NCBI GenBank assembly: GCA_016788785.1
Contig: JAEUSM010000009.1
Coordinates: 124,001 to 188,000 of the forward strand
DNA from: Candidatus Kapaibacterium sp.
GTDB taxonomy: Bacteria > Bacteroidota > Ignavibacteria > Kapaibacteriales > JAEUSM01
Reading direction: 5' to 3'
Length of the DNA: 64,000 bases
A model generated the notes under the pieces. That model worked only from the letters and a program-made list of their open reading frames with translations. It had not been told where the DNA came from and searched no databases. Positions 17,938 through 26,916 of the stretch are shown piece by piece; position 1 is the first letter of the stretch, and each line of letters begins with the position of its first letter. The position numbers and the translations under genes were made by a program.

Positions 17938-18052
17938 ATTAGGTTTACAAATAATTGGAATACAAACTTTACAACTGTTTTGTTTCGATAATTCCTACTG
18001 TTTCAACAAAAATACGTAAATTCACATATTATTTCTAAGAAATCGCTGTAAT

Positions 18053-18640
18053 ATGGTATACTTTTTCGGTTTAATAGTATTTTTTTGTGTACAAAGTGGT
18101 GTTTTTTCCCAGTCTTTGATTATAGATTGTCACTACTCAGAACAAGAAGCAATTTATAAATCCTCGTTTCCAAAAGAAGTAGTGGATAAACAAACATTAG
18201 TAACTGTTCAGTATTATTCTTTTGATAAAAAACTTCATCAAGGTCAAGTAGTTGTTCATAAAGATTTGGCTAACGATATCATTGAAATATTTCAAATTAT
18301 TAAAGAATCACAATTTCCAATTCAATCAGTTATACCGATTGTTCGTTACAAATGGTCGGATGCAGCTTCTATCAAAGTGAATAACACTTCTGCCTTTAAT
18401 TATAGAACAATTTCAGGTACCAAAAAAATGTCTGACCATGCTTATGGTCGAGCAATAGATGTAAACCCATTTCTCAATCCTTGGGTTGGAAAAGGAAAAT
18501 CCACTCGAAGTTATAATCCTCAGGTCGAAGGTACGTTGACTGCAAATTGTATTGTCGTAAAAGAATTTAAAAAACGTGGCTGGAAATGGGGCGGAGATTG
18601 GAAATCCAGCAAAGATTATCAACATTTCTCGAAAAAGTAA
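18053..18640 (+). CDS. secreted M15-family peptidase (VanY/D,D-carboxypeptidase-like)
   Basis: This 195-residue protein has a signal peptide ending near residue 20 (G-V-F-S-Q-S). The zinc-peptidase motif is S-D-H-A-Y-G-R-A-I-D-V-N-P, in which His and Asp are zinc ligands, with the third ligand in Y-Q-H-F near the C-terminus. M15 enzymes trim peptidoglycan stem peptides or cross-links in the periplasm. The sequence is close to the M15 proteins often seen as single-domain periplasmic enzymes in Bacteroidota. Its stop is followed by a 22-base tandem duplication leading into the next gene. Confidence 0.85.
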   Translation: MVYFFGLIVFFCVQSGVFSQSLIIDCHYSEQEAIYKSSFPKEVVDKQTLVTVQYYSFDKKLHQGQVVVHKDLANDIIEIFQIIKESQFPIQSVIPIVRYKWSDAASIKVNNTSAFNYRTISGTKKMSDHAYGRAIDVNPFLNPWVGKGKSTRSYNPQVEGTLTANCIVVKEFKKRGWKWGGDWKSSKDYQHFSKK

Positions 18641-18677
18641 CCAAATTGTATGTATAAAGTAACCAAATTGTATGTAT
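18634..18677 (+). repeat. 22-base tandem duplication across a start codon
   Basis: AAAGTAACCAAATTGTATGTAT occurs twice head to tail (18634-18655 and 18656-18677). The first copy includes the stop codon of the M15 gene, and the second holds the ATG of the permease at 18672. The first copy also has an ATG (18650) that opens a nine-codon frame ending at TAA 18674-18676, which overlaps the true start. Confidence 0.95.
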
Positions 18678-19961
18678 AAAGTTACCTTATTAGGTGCAAT
18701 TGCTCTTGTAGTTGCTAATATGGTCGGAACCGGAGTGTTTACCACACTTGGTTTTCAAGTAGGAAGTATTGAAAATAATTGGGCTATCATATTCTTATGG
18801 GTATTGGGAGGTATTCTTGCATTGTGTGGAGCGATTTCTTACAATGAATTAGTAAGAAATTACCCAAATAGTGTTGGAGAAATGACATTTCTCACCAAAT
18901 TGTATCATCCCTCACTTGGTTTTGGTGCTGGATTACTAACGTCCTTGTTTGGGTTCTCAGCCCCGATTGCATTGTCTTCATTAGCTTTCGGAAAATATTT
19001 ACTTCCTGCATTAATGTCTCAAGAATATATACTATGGTACTATGTGCCATTGCTTGCAACAGTGTTGGTGGTTACAAATGGAATTGTTCATTCCATTTCA
19101 TTGCGATTCGGTTCTGGTGTTCTCTCTGCCGCAACTATTCTCAAAATGATTTTGATTTTGGGAGTTTGTGTTGGATTAATTATGAACTTTCAACCTTCGT
19201 TTATGCTATCATCTGTTTCTTTTTGGACTTCAACATTTGCTTCATCATTCGGAGTTGGGTTGATTTACGTAAAATATGCATATTCTGGTTGGAATGCAGC
19301 TGTCTACATTTCTGAAGAAACAAATCAACCATCGAAAACAGTACCGAAAGCACTACTTATTGGAACTTCGATTGTAACAGTATTTTATGTTCTCTTCAAT
19401 GCTGCAATGCTTTGGAGTGTTCCGAGAGAGTTACTCATAAACAAGGTCAATGTTGCCTCAGTAGCTGTCGAATATGTATTTGGTGCAACAGGAAGTATCT
19501 TTGTGGCTTGTTTGATTAGTTTTGGGCTGATTTCATCGGTTAGTTCAATGATAATGGTATCCCCAAGGATATTACGAAAAACATCAGGAATTATCCCATT
19601 ATTCTCTTTTTTACAATCACCAGATGGATTAACTCCCAAAAAAGAGATTTGGTTCACAGTCGGAATTGCAATTGCTCTCATTTGGAGTGGTTCCTTTGAA
19701 TCTATTTTGCTTTATATGGGAATTATAATTCAGTTTTTTTCCATTCTCTGCATTATCGGTGTATTTATTTTGTATATTCGTAATAATCGAAAAGGTGAAA
19801 TTCCTTTCTTCCCAATTCCTCCAATTTTATATATGGCAATTGCTTTGTTTACTCTTTATTCTCTTGCAGTGTCCAAAACGCAAGAGTTTTTTGTGAGTTT
19901 TGCAATTACTGTATGTAGTTTTGGGTTGTATTTTTTTGTAAAAAAATCAAAAATAGTATGA
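18672..19961 (+). CDS. APC-superfamily amino-acid permease
   Basis: This 429-residue protein has about 12 hydrophobic helices and the APC helix-1 signature N-M-V-G-T-G-V-F. It also has S-Y-N-E-L in helix 2 and Y-A-Y-S-G-W-N-A in helix 6. It is related to the permease at 5157-6593 but clearly divergent, so it is not a recent duplicate. Its stop overlaps the following lipoprotein start (ATGA at 19958), which implies coupled translation. The start ATG sits in the second copy of a 22-base tandem repeat. Substrate unknown. Confidence 0.87.
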   Translation: MYKVTLLGAIALVVANMVGTGVFTTLGFQVGSIENNWAIIFLWVLGGILALCGAISYNELVRNYPNSVGEMTFLTKLYHPSLGFGAGLLTSLFGFSAPIALSSLAFGKYLLPALMSQEYILWYYVPLLATVLVVTNGIVHSISLRFGSGVLSAATILKMILILGVCVGLIMNFQPSFMLSSVSFWTSTFASSFGVGLIYVKYAYSGWNAAVYISEETNQPSKTVPKALLIGTSIVTVFYVLFNAAMLWSVPRELLINKVNVASVAVEYVFGATGSIFVACLISFGLISSVSSMIMVSPRILRKTSGIIPLFSFLQSPDGLTPKKEIWFTVGIAIALIWSGSFESILLYMGIIIQFFSILCIIGVFILYIRNNRKGEIPFFPIPPILYMAIALFTLYSLAVSKTQEFFVSFAITVCSFGLYFFVKKSKIV

Positions 19962-21178
19962 TTATTATTCTACGATACACTTCTCATATTTGTTGTTTGT
20001 TAGTACTCTTTTCCTTGTTTTCTTGCACTCAAAATGAAGAAGAAGTTGATACAAAGCGTTCTGAAATTGAAGTAATAGACACAACGAAAATTGCAATCCC
20101 TCAACATAACAAACAACTAACCACCATTGCAAATGTATTGGCTGGTATGTCTGTAGATAACGACGCTCGGTATACGAAAATTACTTCGAAAAAAACGTGG
20201 TTTTTGTATAAAACTCTTTTCGGAAATATATGGGAAGATTTTGTAGAAAGCAGATCTCAACTAATGAACGAATGGGCAGATAAAAATATCAATGACATTC
20301 AAAATAGTGCAAAAACCTTGTTCTATCCTTTTGGTGGACCAGATTTTACTATGGCATATTCTATGTTCCCAACTGCTGATAGATATATTTTGATGGGATT
20401 AGAACCTGTAGGGATTATACCAAACTTTGCGCTACTTTCAGATACTACGTTCAAAACATTCAGCACTAATATGATAAATAGTATGAAAACCTATTGTTCA
20501 TTTGGGTTTTTCATTACAAAAGAAATGCAGCAAGACTTGAGTATTCGTGGTGTTAATGGTGTCTTGCCAATTATTATGATTATGATGGCTCGGGATAAAA
20601 TGCTTCTTCATTCTATCAATCATATTTATCTTGATTCCAATGCAACAATTGTAAAAAGAACAACCAATATGAATGGAGTACCTGACAAAGAGTTTAAAGG
20701 GATAGAAGGAGTTGAAATTCTTTTTTCTAAACCTGGTAAGAAAAAAATAGATGTCTGCTATTATTTCAAAACTGATTTGTCCAACGGTTCACCCAAAAGT
20801 ACAGAAACAATGGAAAAATTCTTACAGAAAAACGATGATACTGTCGCAACATTCTTAAAAGCTGCATCGTATCTTATGCATAATGGAGTGTTTTCTCTCA
20901 TCCGCACAATGATAATTAACAATAGCTCTTACATTTTGCAAGATGATAGTGGTATGCCAATAGTCGCTTTGGATTCAAATCAATGGAATATCTCATTGTA
21001 TGGTGAATATACAAAGCCAATAGCAGTTTTTAAAGGTTTGTATCAACCGATTTTAACAAAAAAGTATTCTACTGAATCAAAAGGACGATTTATGTTTGGA
21101 TATGGATACAAACATACTCCTGGAAGCTCCAATATTCAAGTGTTTCGAAAAAACACTAAACAAATTGATCTTCTTTAA
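19958..21178 (+). CDS. lipoprotein of unknown function
   Basis: This 406-residue protein has a lipoprotein signal ending L-F-S-C (Cys 23), so it should be membrane-anchored after export. I do not recognise a characterised family. It contains a conserved-looking stretch F-Y-P-F-G-G-P-D-F, followed by Y-I-L-M-G-L-E-P-V-G, and a central region without transmembrane helices. Its start overlaps the permease stop by four bases, so the two are made together; a link to transport is inference only. It ends convergently with the HNH gene, sharing four bases. Confidence 0.75.
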   Translation: MIIILRYTSHICCLLVLFSLFSCTQNEEEVDTKRSEIEVIDTTKIAIPQHNKQLTTIANVLAGMSVDNDARYTKITSKKTWFLYKTLFGNIWEDFVESRSQLMNEWADKNINDIQNSAKTLFYPFGGPDFTMAYSMFPTADRYILMGLEPVGIIPNFALLSDTTFKTFSTNMINSMKTYCSFGFFITKEMQQDLSIRGVNGVLPIIMIMMARDKMLLHSINHIYLDSNATIVKRTTNMNGVPDKEFKGIEGVEILFSKPGKKKIDVCYYFKTDLSNGSPKSTETMEKFLQKNDDTVATFLKAASYLMHNGVFSLIRTMIINNSSYILQDDSGMPIVALDSNQWNISLYGEYTKPIAVFKGLYQPILTKKYSTESKGRFMFGYGYKHTPGSSNIQVFRKNTKQIDLL

Positions 21179-21663
21179 TCCATAAATAAATACGGTCGCC
21201 AAAGAGTTTCAACCACTGAATGAAGTGATTTTAGATACACAATGTAATGTGGTTTTTTCGGTATGGTTAGTAGATTCATTCCAGCTTCTTTGGGAGTCCG
21301 GTTTCCTTTTTTGTTATTGCACTTAACGCAAGCACATACCAAATTATCCCAAGTATCCAATCCTCCACGAGATTTTGGAATTACATGGTCGATAGTCAAA
21401 GGAGGTGCAGAGTTAGAACAATATTGACATTTATTTCCATCGCGACGAAGTAGGTTTTTGCGAGAAAGTTCTATAGAAGTGTGACGCAAAGAAATATACC
21501 TGTGAAGTTTTATCACACTTGGAAACGGAAGTGAAGTCGAAATAGTTCGAAGAACTGCATGAGAATGGTGTTCAACAATGTCAGCTTTTTGCATTAAAAG
21601 CAGTAAAATTGCTTTTTTGACATTGCAAACACTCAATGGTTCATAACTTTGATTGAGAACCAA
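21175..21663 (-). CDS. HNH endonuclease family protein
   Basis: The sequence contains the zinc-HNH core: C-Q-Y-C, then I-D-H-V-I-P-K-S-R-G-G, W-D-N-L-V, C-V-K-C and N-x2-K-G-N-R-T. The N-terminal L-N-Q-S-Y-E-P-L motif marks a widespread stand-alone HNH family whose biological role is not settled. The start is problematic. TTG at 21663 is the only standard start near the expected position, giving 162 residues. The frame stays open back to a TGA at 21795-21793 without an ATG or GTG. An ATT at 21690 would give a natural-looking N-terminus, R-N-S-L-N-A-P-V before the motif. Confidence 0.82.
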   Translation of the reverse strand: MVLNQSYEPLSVCNVKKAILLLLMQKADIVEHHSHAVLRTISTSLPFPSVIKLHRYISLRHTSIELSRKNLLRRDGNKCQYCSNSAPPLTIDHVIPKSRGGLDTWDNLVCACVKCNNKKGNRTPKEAGMNLLTIPKKPHYIVYLKSLHSVVETLWRPYLFMD

Positions 21664-21872
21664 AACTGGGGCGTTTAACGAATTACGAATTTGTTTTCGC
21701 AGTACTTTTGGTGATAATTCATGATTAGCACCAATTGTTTGAATGCTGAAAGTACACCTCTCTTTCGAAAAATATCGTACATTGTCAAGAAATCATGCAT
21801 ACAACAACGAGAGACCTTTATCGTTAGTGTGGAAGTTGAAATTACGATTTCGAAATAAGTATACTTAGAACT

Positions 21873-22985
21873 ATGATACCTTCAATACCTGCTGTCCTTG
21901 TTTTAGAAAATGGAGAAACATATCACGGATTTGCCTTTGGTGATACTACTGTTGAAACTACTGGTGAAGTTGTTTTTAATACTGCAATGTCAGGCTATGA
22001 AGAGGTATTAACAGATCCAAGTTATAAAGGTCAAATGGTAGTTTTTACCTATCCTATGATAGGGAATTATGGAATTACAGGCAAGGACGGGGAATCCGAC
22101 AAAATTCATTTAGAGGGCATTGTTGTCAAAGAATATTCAAAAAGTTATTCCAATTGGAGAGCAGTCAAATCTTTAGATGAATATTTAAAAGAACATAAGA
22201 AAATAGGAATTGAAGGAATTGATACGCGAAAATTGGTTCGTTCAGTTCGTTCTGCAGGAACCTTACGAGGAATCATTACTACATCTCCAAAAGAAATTGA
22301 AACCCTCTCATCAATTGTGAAAAATCTTCCATCAATGGAGGGGCAAAATCTTAGTACAGATGTTGCAAGAACAGAAATTGAAAAACATTCTCCAAAAGAG
22401 AAAGCTCGCTTTACCGTTGCATTGTTAGATTTTGGCTTAAAAAATGCTATTTTGGAAAATCTCTTGCAAAGAAAATGTGAAGTAATTGTTGTTCCGGGAT
22501 CAATTACCCTTTCCGAACTTCAACAACTACCATTGGATGGAATTTTCATCTCAAATGGACCAGGTGACCCAGCGTCAATGACGAACGAAATTCAGCTCAT
22601 TCGTGAAATCATTGAGACATTGCACATTCCAATTTATGGAATTTGTTTAGGGCATCAATTGTTAGGCTTAGCATTTGGAGCTTCAACCTACAAACTGAAA
22701 TATGGACATCATGGTGTTAATCACCCAATAAAAAATATCATAAAGCAAACTATAGAAATAACTTCACAAAATCATGGTTTTGCAGTCACAACGGAAACAT
22801 TGCCTGATGAAATTGAACAAACCCATGTAAATTTGAATGATGGAACCTTAGCGGGACTGCAGCATCGTTCAAAGCCAATTGCCTCTGTGCAATATCACCC
22901 AGAATCCTCGCCCGGACCCCATGATTCTTGGTATTTTTTCGACCAATTTGTCGAAGAATTAGAAAAGAATCAAGAAAAAAAGTAA
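21873..22985 (+). CDS. carA: carbamoyl-phosphate synthase small (glutaminase) subunit
   Basis: CarA hydrolyses glutamine and passes ammonia to CarB for carbamoyl phosphate, feeding arginine and pyrimidine synthesis. The 370-residue protein has the CPSase small-chain N-terminal domain (F-N-T-A-M-S-G-Y-E-E-V-L-T-D-P-S-Y). The class I amidotransferase domain follows, with S-N-G-P-G-D-P, the nucleophile loop G-I-C-L-G-H-Q, G-H-H-G-V-N-H-P, and the catalytic His in Q-Y-H-P-E. The partner carB is not adjacent. The next genes are tRNAs with their own promoter. Confidence 0.96.
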   Translation: MIPSIPAVLVLENGETYHGFAFGDTTVETTGEVVFNTAMSGYEEVLTDPSYKGQMVVFTYPMIGNYGITGKDGESDKIHLEGIVVKEYSKSYSNWRAVKSLDEYLKEHKKIGIEGIDTRKLVRSVRSAGTLRGIITTSPKEIETLSSIVKNLPSMEGQNLSTDVARTEIEKHSPKEKARFTVALLDFGLKNAILENLLQRKCEVIVVPGSITLSELQQLPLDGIFISNGPGDPASMTNEIQLIREIIETLHIPIYGICLGHQLLGLAFGASTYKLKYGHHGVNHPIKNIIKQTIEITSQNHGFAVTTETLPDEIEQTHVNLNDGTLAGLQHRSKPIASVQYHPESSPGPHDSWYFFDQFVEELEKNQEKK

Positions 22986-23002
22986 AAAATAGACAAAAAG
23001 TA

Positions 23003-23032
23003 TTGCAGAATCAAAAAAAAGCCGTATATTTG
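23003..23032 (+). promoter_or_regulatory. promoter of the tRNA-secE cluster
   Basis: TTG at 23003-23005, a 19-base spacer, and TATATTTG at 23025-23032 match the Bacteroidota -33/-7 pattern. The predicted start is about 20 bases before tRNA-Tyr, as expected for a tRNA operon. Confidence 0.72.
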
Positions 23033-23059
23033 TAATCCCTTCAGAAAATGAAGGACGTT

Positions 23060-23142
<83 letters not shown>

Positions 23143-23152
23143 CAAAAATTTA

Positions 23153-23224
23153 GCGGGAGTAACTCAATGGTAGAGTCACAGCCTTCCAAGCTGTTGGTTG
23201 CGAGTTCGAGTCTCGTCTCCCGCT
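23153..23224 (+). tRNA. tRNA-Gly (anticodon TCC)
   Basis: The acceptor stem GCGGGAG pairs with CTCCCGC and the discriminator is T. The anticodon loop CTTCCAA, between ACAGC and GCTGT, gives TCC. The T-loop sequence is GAGTTCGAGTCTC. It lies ten bases after tRNA-Tyr. Confidence 0.97.
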
Positions 23225-23236
23225 CAATCAGTGTTC

Positions 23237-23309
<73 letters not shown>

Positions 23310-23325
23310 CTTGAGTTGTATGAAT

Positions 23326-23398
23326 ACGGACATAGTTCAATTGGTAGAATAGCGGTCTCCAAAACCGTTGGTTGTGGGTTCGAGTCCTACTGTCCGTG
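23326..23398 (+). tRNA. tRNA-Trp (anticodon CCA)
   Basis: The acceptor stem ACGGACA pairs with TGTCCGT and the discriminator is G. The anticodon loop CTCCAAA, between GCGGT and ACCGT, gives CCA. It directly precedes secE, a linkage conserved in many bacteria. Confidence 0.97.
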
Positions 23399-23415
23399 CC
23401 AAGATATGCTTTTGT

Positions 23416-23437
23416 AGCTTCGTTTGAAGCTCTTTTT
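23416..23437 (+). terminator. hairpin terminator/attenuator between tRNA-Trp and secE
   Basis: AGCTTC (23416-23421), loop GTTT, GAAGCT (23426-23431), then C and TTTTT. The short stem suggests partial termination, giving more tRNA than secE-nusG transcript. Confidence 0.62.
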
Positions 23438-23453
23438 ATTTACAAAGGTTACT

Positions 23454-23636
23454 ATGATTACGAGTATAAAAGAGTTCAGTAATGATGTTGTCAAGGAAAT
23501 GAAAAAAGTTTCTTGGCCAAACAAAGAGCAACTGAAAGAATCAACTGTTGTTGTTTTGACAACATGCGTTGTTATTTCCGTTTTTGTTTGGTTTATTGAT
23601 ACAGGGATGACCTTTATCATTAAAACTATTTTCTAA
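23454..23636 (+). CDS. secE: preprotein translocase subunit SecE
   Basis: This 60-residue protein is the small essential SecYEG subunit. It has an amphipathic cytoplasmic helix, the conserved E-M-K-K-V-S-W-P hinge, and one transmembrane helix (about residues 32-52). I use the ATG at 23454, preceded by AAAGG. A TTG at 23424 would add ten residues that lie within the upstream terminator hairpin. It stands before nusG as in most bacteria. Confidence 0.95.
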   Translation: MITSIKEFSNDVVKEMKKVSWPNKEQLKESTVVVLTTCVVISVFVWFIDTGMTFIIKTIF

Positions 23637-23684
23637 TTCCTTCTGAACGTAATTCTCCTTTAGCCACAGTCTATTGACAAAACA

Positions 23685-24254
23685 ATGCAAAATGTTATAA
23701 CAACTATACCCGAGCATAAAGAATTCAAATGGTATGCCATTAGAACCTATACCTCACACGAGAACCGGGTGAAAATTGCGATTGAATTTGAAAAAAAACG
23801 TTTAGGCTACGAAGATCAAATTGGTGAAGTGATTGTTCCTGAAGAAACAGTATTTGTGGTGAAAAACGGTCAACGTAAAACCAAAATCAAAAATTTTCTT
23901 CCCGGATACATTATGGTGTTCATGGCTTTAAACAAAAAAATCTATGAAATCATCACTAATATCCCATCGGTAGTCAATTTTGTTGGAACCAAAAGCGGTC
24001 CGGTAAGTTTGCAACAAGATGAAGTTGATAGAATTCGTGGTCGTGCTGAAGAACGTAAAGATGTCGTTACCATTGAAAATGCTTACTCCGTAGGCGACCC
24101 TGTAAAAGTTATTGATGGTCCATTTGCAACATTCTCTGGAGTTGTAAAAGAAGTCAACAACGAAAAGCAAAAATTAAAAGTTGAAGTTGGAATCCTTGGA
24201 CGTAAAACTCCTGTGGAACTCGATTTTACTCAAGTTGAAATAGAAAATCACTAA
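23685..24254 (+). CDS. nusG: transcription termination/antitermination factor NusG
   Basis: NusG binds the RNA polymerase clamp through its N-terminal domain and links to Rho or the ribosome through its KOW domain. The 189-residue protein has the N-terminal [15 protein letters not shown] region, the F-L-P-G-Y-I-M-V core, and a C-terminal KOW motif with [10 protein letters not shown]. It lies 48 bases after secE and 42 before rplK. Confidence 0.97.
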   Translation: MQNVITTIPEHKEFKWYAIRTYTSHENRVKIAIEFEKKRLGYEDQIGEVIVPEETVFVVKNGQRKTKIKNFLPGYIMVFMALNKKIYEIITNIPSVVNFVGTKSGPVSLQQDEVDRIRGRAEERKDVVTIENAYSVGDPVKVIDGPFATFSGVVKEVNNEKQKLKVEVGILGRKTPVELDFTQVEIENH

Positions 24255-24296
24255 GCCAATTTGGCATTGTACTCAAATATTGACTAAATAATAGTT

Positions 24297-24728
24297 ATGG
24301 CAAAAAAAGTAATGGGTGCATTTAAAGTTCAACTACAAGGCGGTGCTGCAACAATGGCTCCCCCTGTAGGACCTGCATTTGGTCAAAGAGCTTTGAATGG
24401 TATGGAATTCGTAAAACAATTCAATGCAAGAACTGCAAAACAAGCTGGAACAGTTCTTCCAGTTGTTGTTACCTTTTATTCTGACAAATCGTTTACCTTC
24501 GTTGTAAAATCACCACCTGCAGCAGTTTTACTTGCGAAAGCAGCTGGTTTGTCAAAAGGTTCTGCTGCACCAAACAAGGTGAAAGTAGGCAAGGTAACTC
24601 GCACACAACTTCTTGAGATTGTTAAAATAAAAATGGAAGATTTGAATGCAGACACTGAAGAAAGTGCTGTTTCAATGATTGCTGGTACAGCACGCTCAAT
24701 GGGCTTGACTGTAGATATGAACGCTTAA
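24297..24728 (+). CDS. rplK: 50S ribosomal protein L11
   Basis: This 143-residue protein, the usual length, has the proline-rich [11 protein letters not shown] linker of the N-terminal domain and the rRNA-binding C-terminal domain ending G-T-A-R-S-M-G. L11 forms the GTPase-associated centre with L10 and L12 and is needed for release factor and RelA activity. First of the rplKAJL set. Confidence 0.97.
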   Translation: MAKKVMGAFKVQLQGGAATMAPPVGPAFGQRALNGMEFVKQFNARTAKQAGTVLPVVVTFYSDKSFTFVVKSPPAAVLLAKAAGLSKGSAAPNKVKVGKVTRTQLLEIVKIKMEDLNADTEESAVSMIAGTARSMGLTVDMNA

Positions 24729-24794
24729 TCGAACAAATTTTTTATTAAAGTGCGAGATAGTATTTCTATTATCGTTTGAAGCACAGGAGACACT

Positions 24795-25499
24795 ATGGCT
24801 AAAGCACCAAAAAGACTCGCATCGATTCGTAAAAAATATGACTTTACGGTCGAAAGAGCACTAAAAGACGCTGTAACAATTATCAAAGATTGTGCAACTG
24901 CGAAATTTGACGAATCGTTTGACATTGCTGTCAAATTAGGAGTTGACCCTCGTAAAACAGACCAAATTGTCCGTGGTTCTGTATCTCTTCCTCACGGAAC
25001 TGGTAAATCAGTTCGCGTATTAGTTCTTGCTAAAACACCAAAAGACACTGAAGCATTGAATGCAGGTGCCGATTATGCTGGTTTAGAAGAATATACGGAA
25101 AAAATTAAAAATGGTTGGTTAGATTTTGATGTAGTTGTCGCTACGCCTGATGTAATGGGCGAAGTAGGTAAACTTGCAAGAATTCTTGGACCACGTGGTC
25201 TCATGCCAAACCCAAAAAGTGGAACTGTTACCTTGGATATCGCTAAAGCAGTACAAGAGGTAAAAGCAGGTAAAATTGAATATCGTGTTGATAAATCTGG
25301 GATTGTTCATGGTTCAATTGGAAAATGTTCATTCCCTAACGACAAAATTATAGAAAATGCAGCTGCTTTTTTCTCTTCAGTTTTACGTGCGAAACCATCT
25401 GGAGCTAAAGGTAAATATGTGAAAACTATTTATGTTAGTTCAACAATGGGACCTGGTGTACCAGTTATCGAACAATCGTTCCAATCATCTGACAAATAA
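24795..25499 (+). CDS. rplA: 50S ribosomal protein L1
   Basis: This 234-residue protein matches the family length. It contains [14 protein letters not shown] and the C-terminal [15 protein letters not shown]1 builds the L1 stalk that helps remove E-site tRNA and often represses its own mRNA. A clear ribosome site (GGAG at 24786-24789) precedes the ATG. The gap to rplJ is 114 bases, a possible place for an L10-type leader, which I cannot confirm. Confidence 0.97.
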   Translation: MAKAPKRLASIRKKYDFTVERALKDAVTIIKDCATAKFDESFDIAVKLGVDPRKTDQIVRGSVSLPHGTGKSVRVLVLAKTPKDTEALNAGADYAGLEEYTEKIKNGWLDFDVVVATPDVMGEVGKLARILGPRGLMPNPKSGTVTLDIAKAVQEVKAGKIEYRVDKSGIVHGSIGKCSFPNDKIIENAAAFFSSVLRAKPSGAKGKYVKTIYVSSTMGPGVPVIEQSFQSSDK

Positions 25500-25613
25500 T
25501 TAACGCTATTACGCTATTTGGTATAGTTAATGTCTATGCGGCTTCTAACGATATTGGCAACAAGTTCGTTCGCAAAACAATAACCAATGCTAAAAACACA
25601 ATATAAAACAAAT

Positions 25614-26144
25614 ATGACAACGAAAGAACAAAAACAGCAAGTCGTTGCCGAATTGGTTGAAAAAATCAAACGTTCATCGGGCATTTATTTCATAGATTTC
25701 ACTGGAATGAATGCTGCATATACTCTCTCTACCAGACGTGAGTTGAAAAGCAAAGGTATAGAATTCCGTGTTGCTAAAAACACAGTAATTCTTCGTGCAT
25801 TGGCTGAAGTTGGTGGATACGAACATATTACTCGTGAAGTTCTTTTTGGACAAACGATGTTATGGTTTGGAGTAAATGATGGAGTAGGTCCTGCGAAAGT
25901 ATTGAAAGAATTAACAGATAAAAGTGAAATTCCTAAATTAAAAGCAGCCTATGTTGAAGGTGAATACTTTGATGCAACTCAATTGAAGGCATTAGCATCA
26001 TTGCCAACGCGTGAGGATCTCATTGCTGGAATATTGGGTAGCTTAAATGCACCTATCTCTGGTATCGTTGGTTCTGTCAATGCGGTATTACGTGATGTCG
26101 CGTATTTAGTGGAAGAAGTTGCGAAAAAACAAAACGCAGCGTAA
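25614..26144 (+). CDS. rplJ: 50S ribosomal protein L10
   Basis: L10 is the base of the L7/L12 stalk. The 176-residue protein has the N-terminal rRNA-binding domain (F-T-G-M-N-A, then F-R-V-A-K-N-T) and a C-terminal helix that binds L12 dimers. I chose ATG 25614, since M-T-T-K-E-Q-K matches the usual family start. The in-frame ATG at 25587 adds nine residues and has no better ribosome site. Confidence 0.94.
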   Translation: MTTKEQKQQVVAELVEKIKRSSGIYFIDFTGMNAAYTLSTRRELKSKGIEFRVAKNTVILRALAEVGGYEHITREVLFGQTMLWFGVNDGVGPAKVLKELTDKSEIPKLKAAYVEGEYFDATQLKALASLPTREDLIAGILGSLNAPISGIVGSVNAVLRDVAYLVEEVAKKQNAA

Positions 26145-26193
26145 CCATATATAACAATTTTTAAAAAAATTTAATTTTAATAGGAGAATATCC

Positions 26194-26586
26194 ATGTCTG
26201 CAATCGTAGAAGAATTAGTTGAAAAGATTAGTGCCCTGACACTTTTAGAAGCTTCTGAGTTGAAAAAAGCTTTGGAAGATAAATTTGGTGTAACTGCTGC
26301 TGCTCCTGTGGCTGCATTTGCTGCGGCTCCTGCTGCAGGTGGTGGAGCTGCTGCCGCTGCTGAAGAGAAAACTGAATTTGATGTAGAATTGACTTCAGTT
26401 GAAGATGCTGGTAAGAAAATTGCAGTTATCAAAGCTATCCGTGAAGTAACTGGTTTAGGTTTGAAAGAAGCAAAAGATCTTGTTGAAGCTGCTCCAAAAG
26501 TAGTTAAAGAAGGTGCTACTAAAGAAGATGCTGATAACATCAAAAAGAAATTAGAAGAAGCTGGTGCAAAAATTACATTGAAGTAA
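26194..26586 (+). CDS. rplL: 50S ribosomal protein L7/L12
   Basis: This 130-residue protein has the N-terminal dimerisation helices, an Ala/Pro/Gly-rich hinge, and a C-terminal domain with [10 protein letters not shown] and the closing E-E-A-G-A-K-I-T-L. It recruits translational GTPases. A ribosome site (AGGAGA at 26181-26186) precedes the ATG. A strong hairpin follows within 30 bases of the stop. Confidence 0.97.
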   Translation: MSAIVEELVEKISALTLLEASELKKALEDKFGVTAAAPVAAFAAAPAAGGGAAAAAEEKTEFDVELTSVEDAGKKIAVIKAIREVTGLGLKEAKDLVEAAPKVVKEGATKEDADNIKKKLEEAGAKITLK

Positions 26587-26611
26587 TTTTTTCTCTAGTC
26601 TTTATTAATGC

Positions 26612-26648
26612 ACTCCCGACTTACTATAAAATAAGTCGGGAGTATTTT
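26612..26648 (+). terminator. hairpin between rplL and rpoB (attenuator-like)
   Basis: ACTCCCGACTTA (26612-26623) pairs perfectly over 12 bases with TAAGTCGGGAGT (26632-26643), followed by ATTTTAC. The stem is strong but the T tract is short. That suits a partial terminator or processing site that lowers polymerase-subunit expression relative to ribosomal proteins. Confidence 0.75.
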
Positions 26649-26916
26649 ACTTTCCATTCTACAATAGAATGAAAAGTTGATCGTAACGATATATTCGTTT
26701 AAAAACTGTCTAAGCAGTTTAAAACTACTAATTACACTGAAGTGTTTTTGAAAAATCCGATACCATACTTATGATAAATAATCATTTGCAAAGAAATCTA
26801 GCCCAGTATAGCAATGTTTCTTTGTATGGTTATTTATTTTGTTTTAATGCGATTCTTCATTCAAAACCCAGTAAACTTCATCAAACATTGCTTTGAAAAG
26901 TAAGGAGTTGCTTCAA
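26649..26916 (+). other. rpoB leader region, no gene seen
   Basis: With the preceding hairpin this makes a 330-base gap between rplL and rpoB. Near its left end CATTCTA and TAGAATG form a small inverted repeat (26655-26671). I see no coding frame with support and no exact TAnnTTTG promoter. A good ribosome site, AAGGAG (26902-26907), lies nine bases before the rpoB ATG. Confidence 0.6.

Noticed and set aside
18413-18745. Minus-strand frame across the M15/permease junction
   Set aside because: It is antisense to the M15 catalytic motif and the permease start; the plus-strand genes are clear.
25500-25613. L10-type autoregulatory leader between rplA and rplJ
   Set aside because: The position is right, but I could not identify the conserved kink-turn features by eye, so no feature is claimed.
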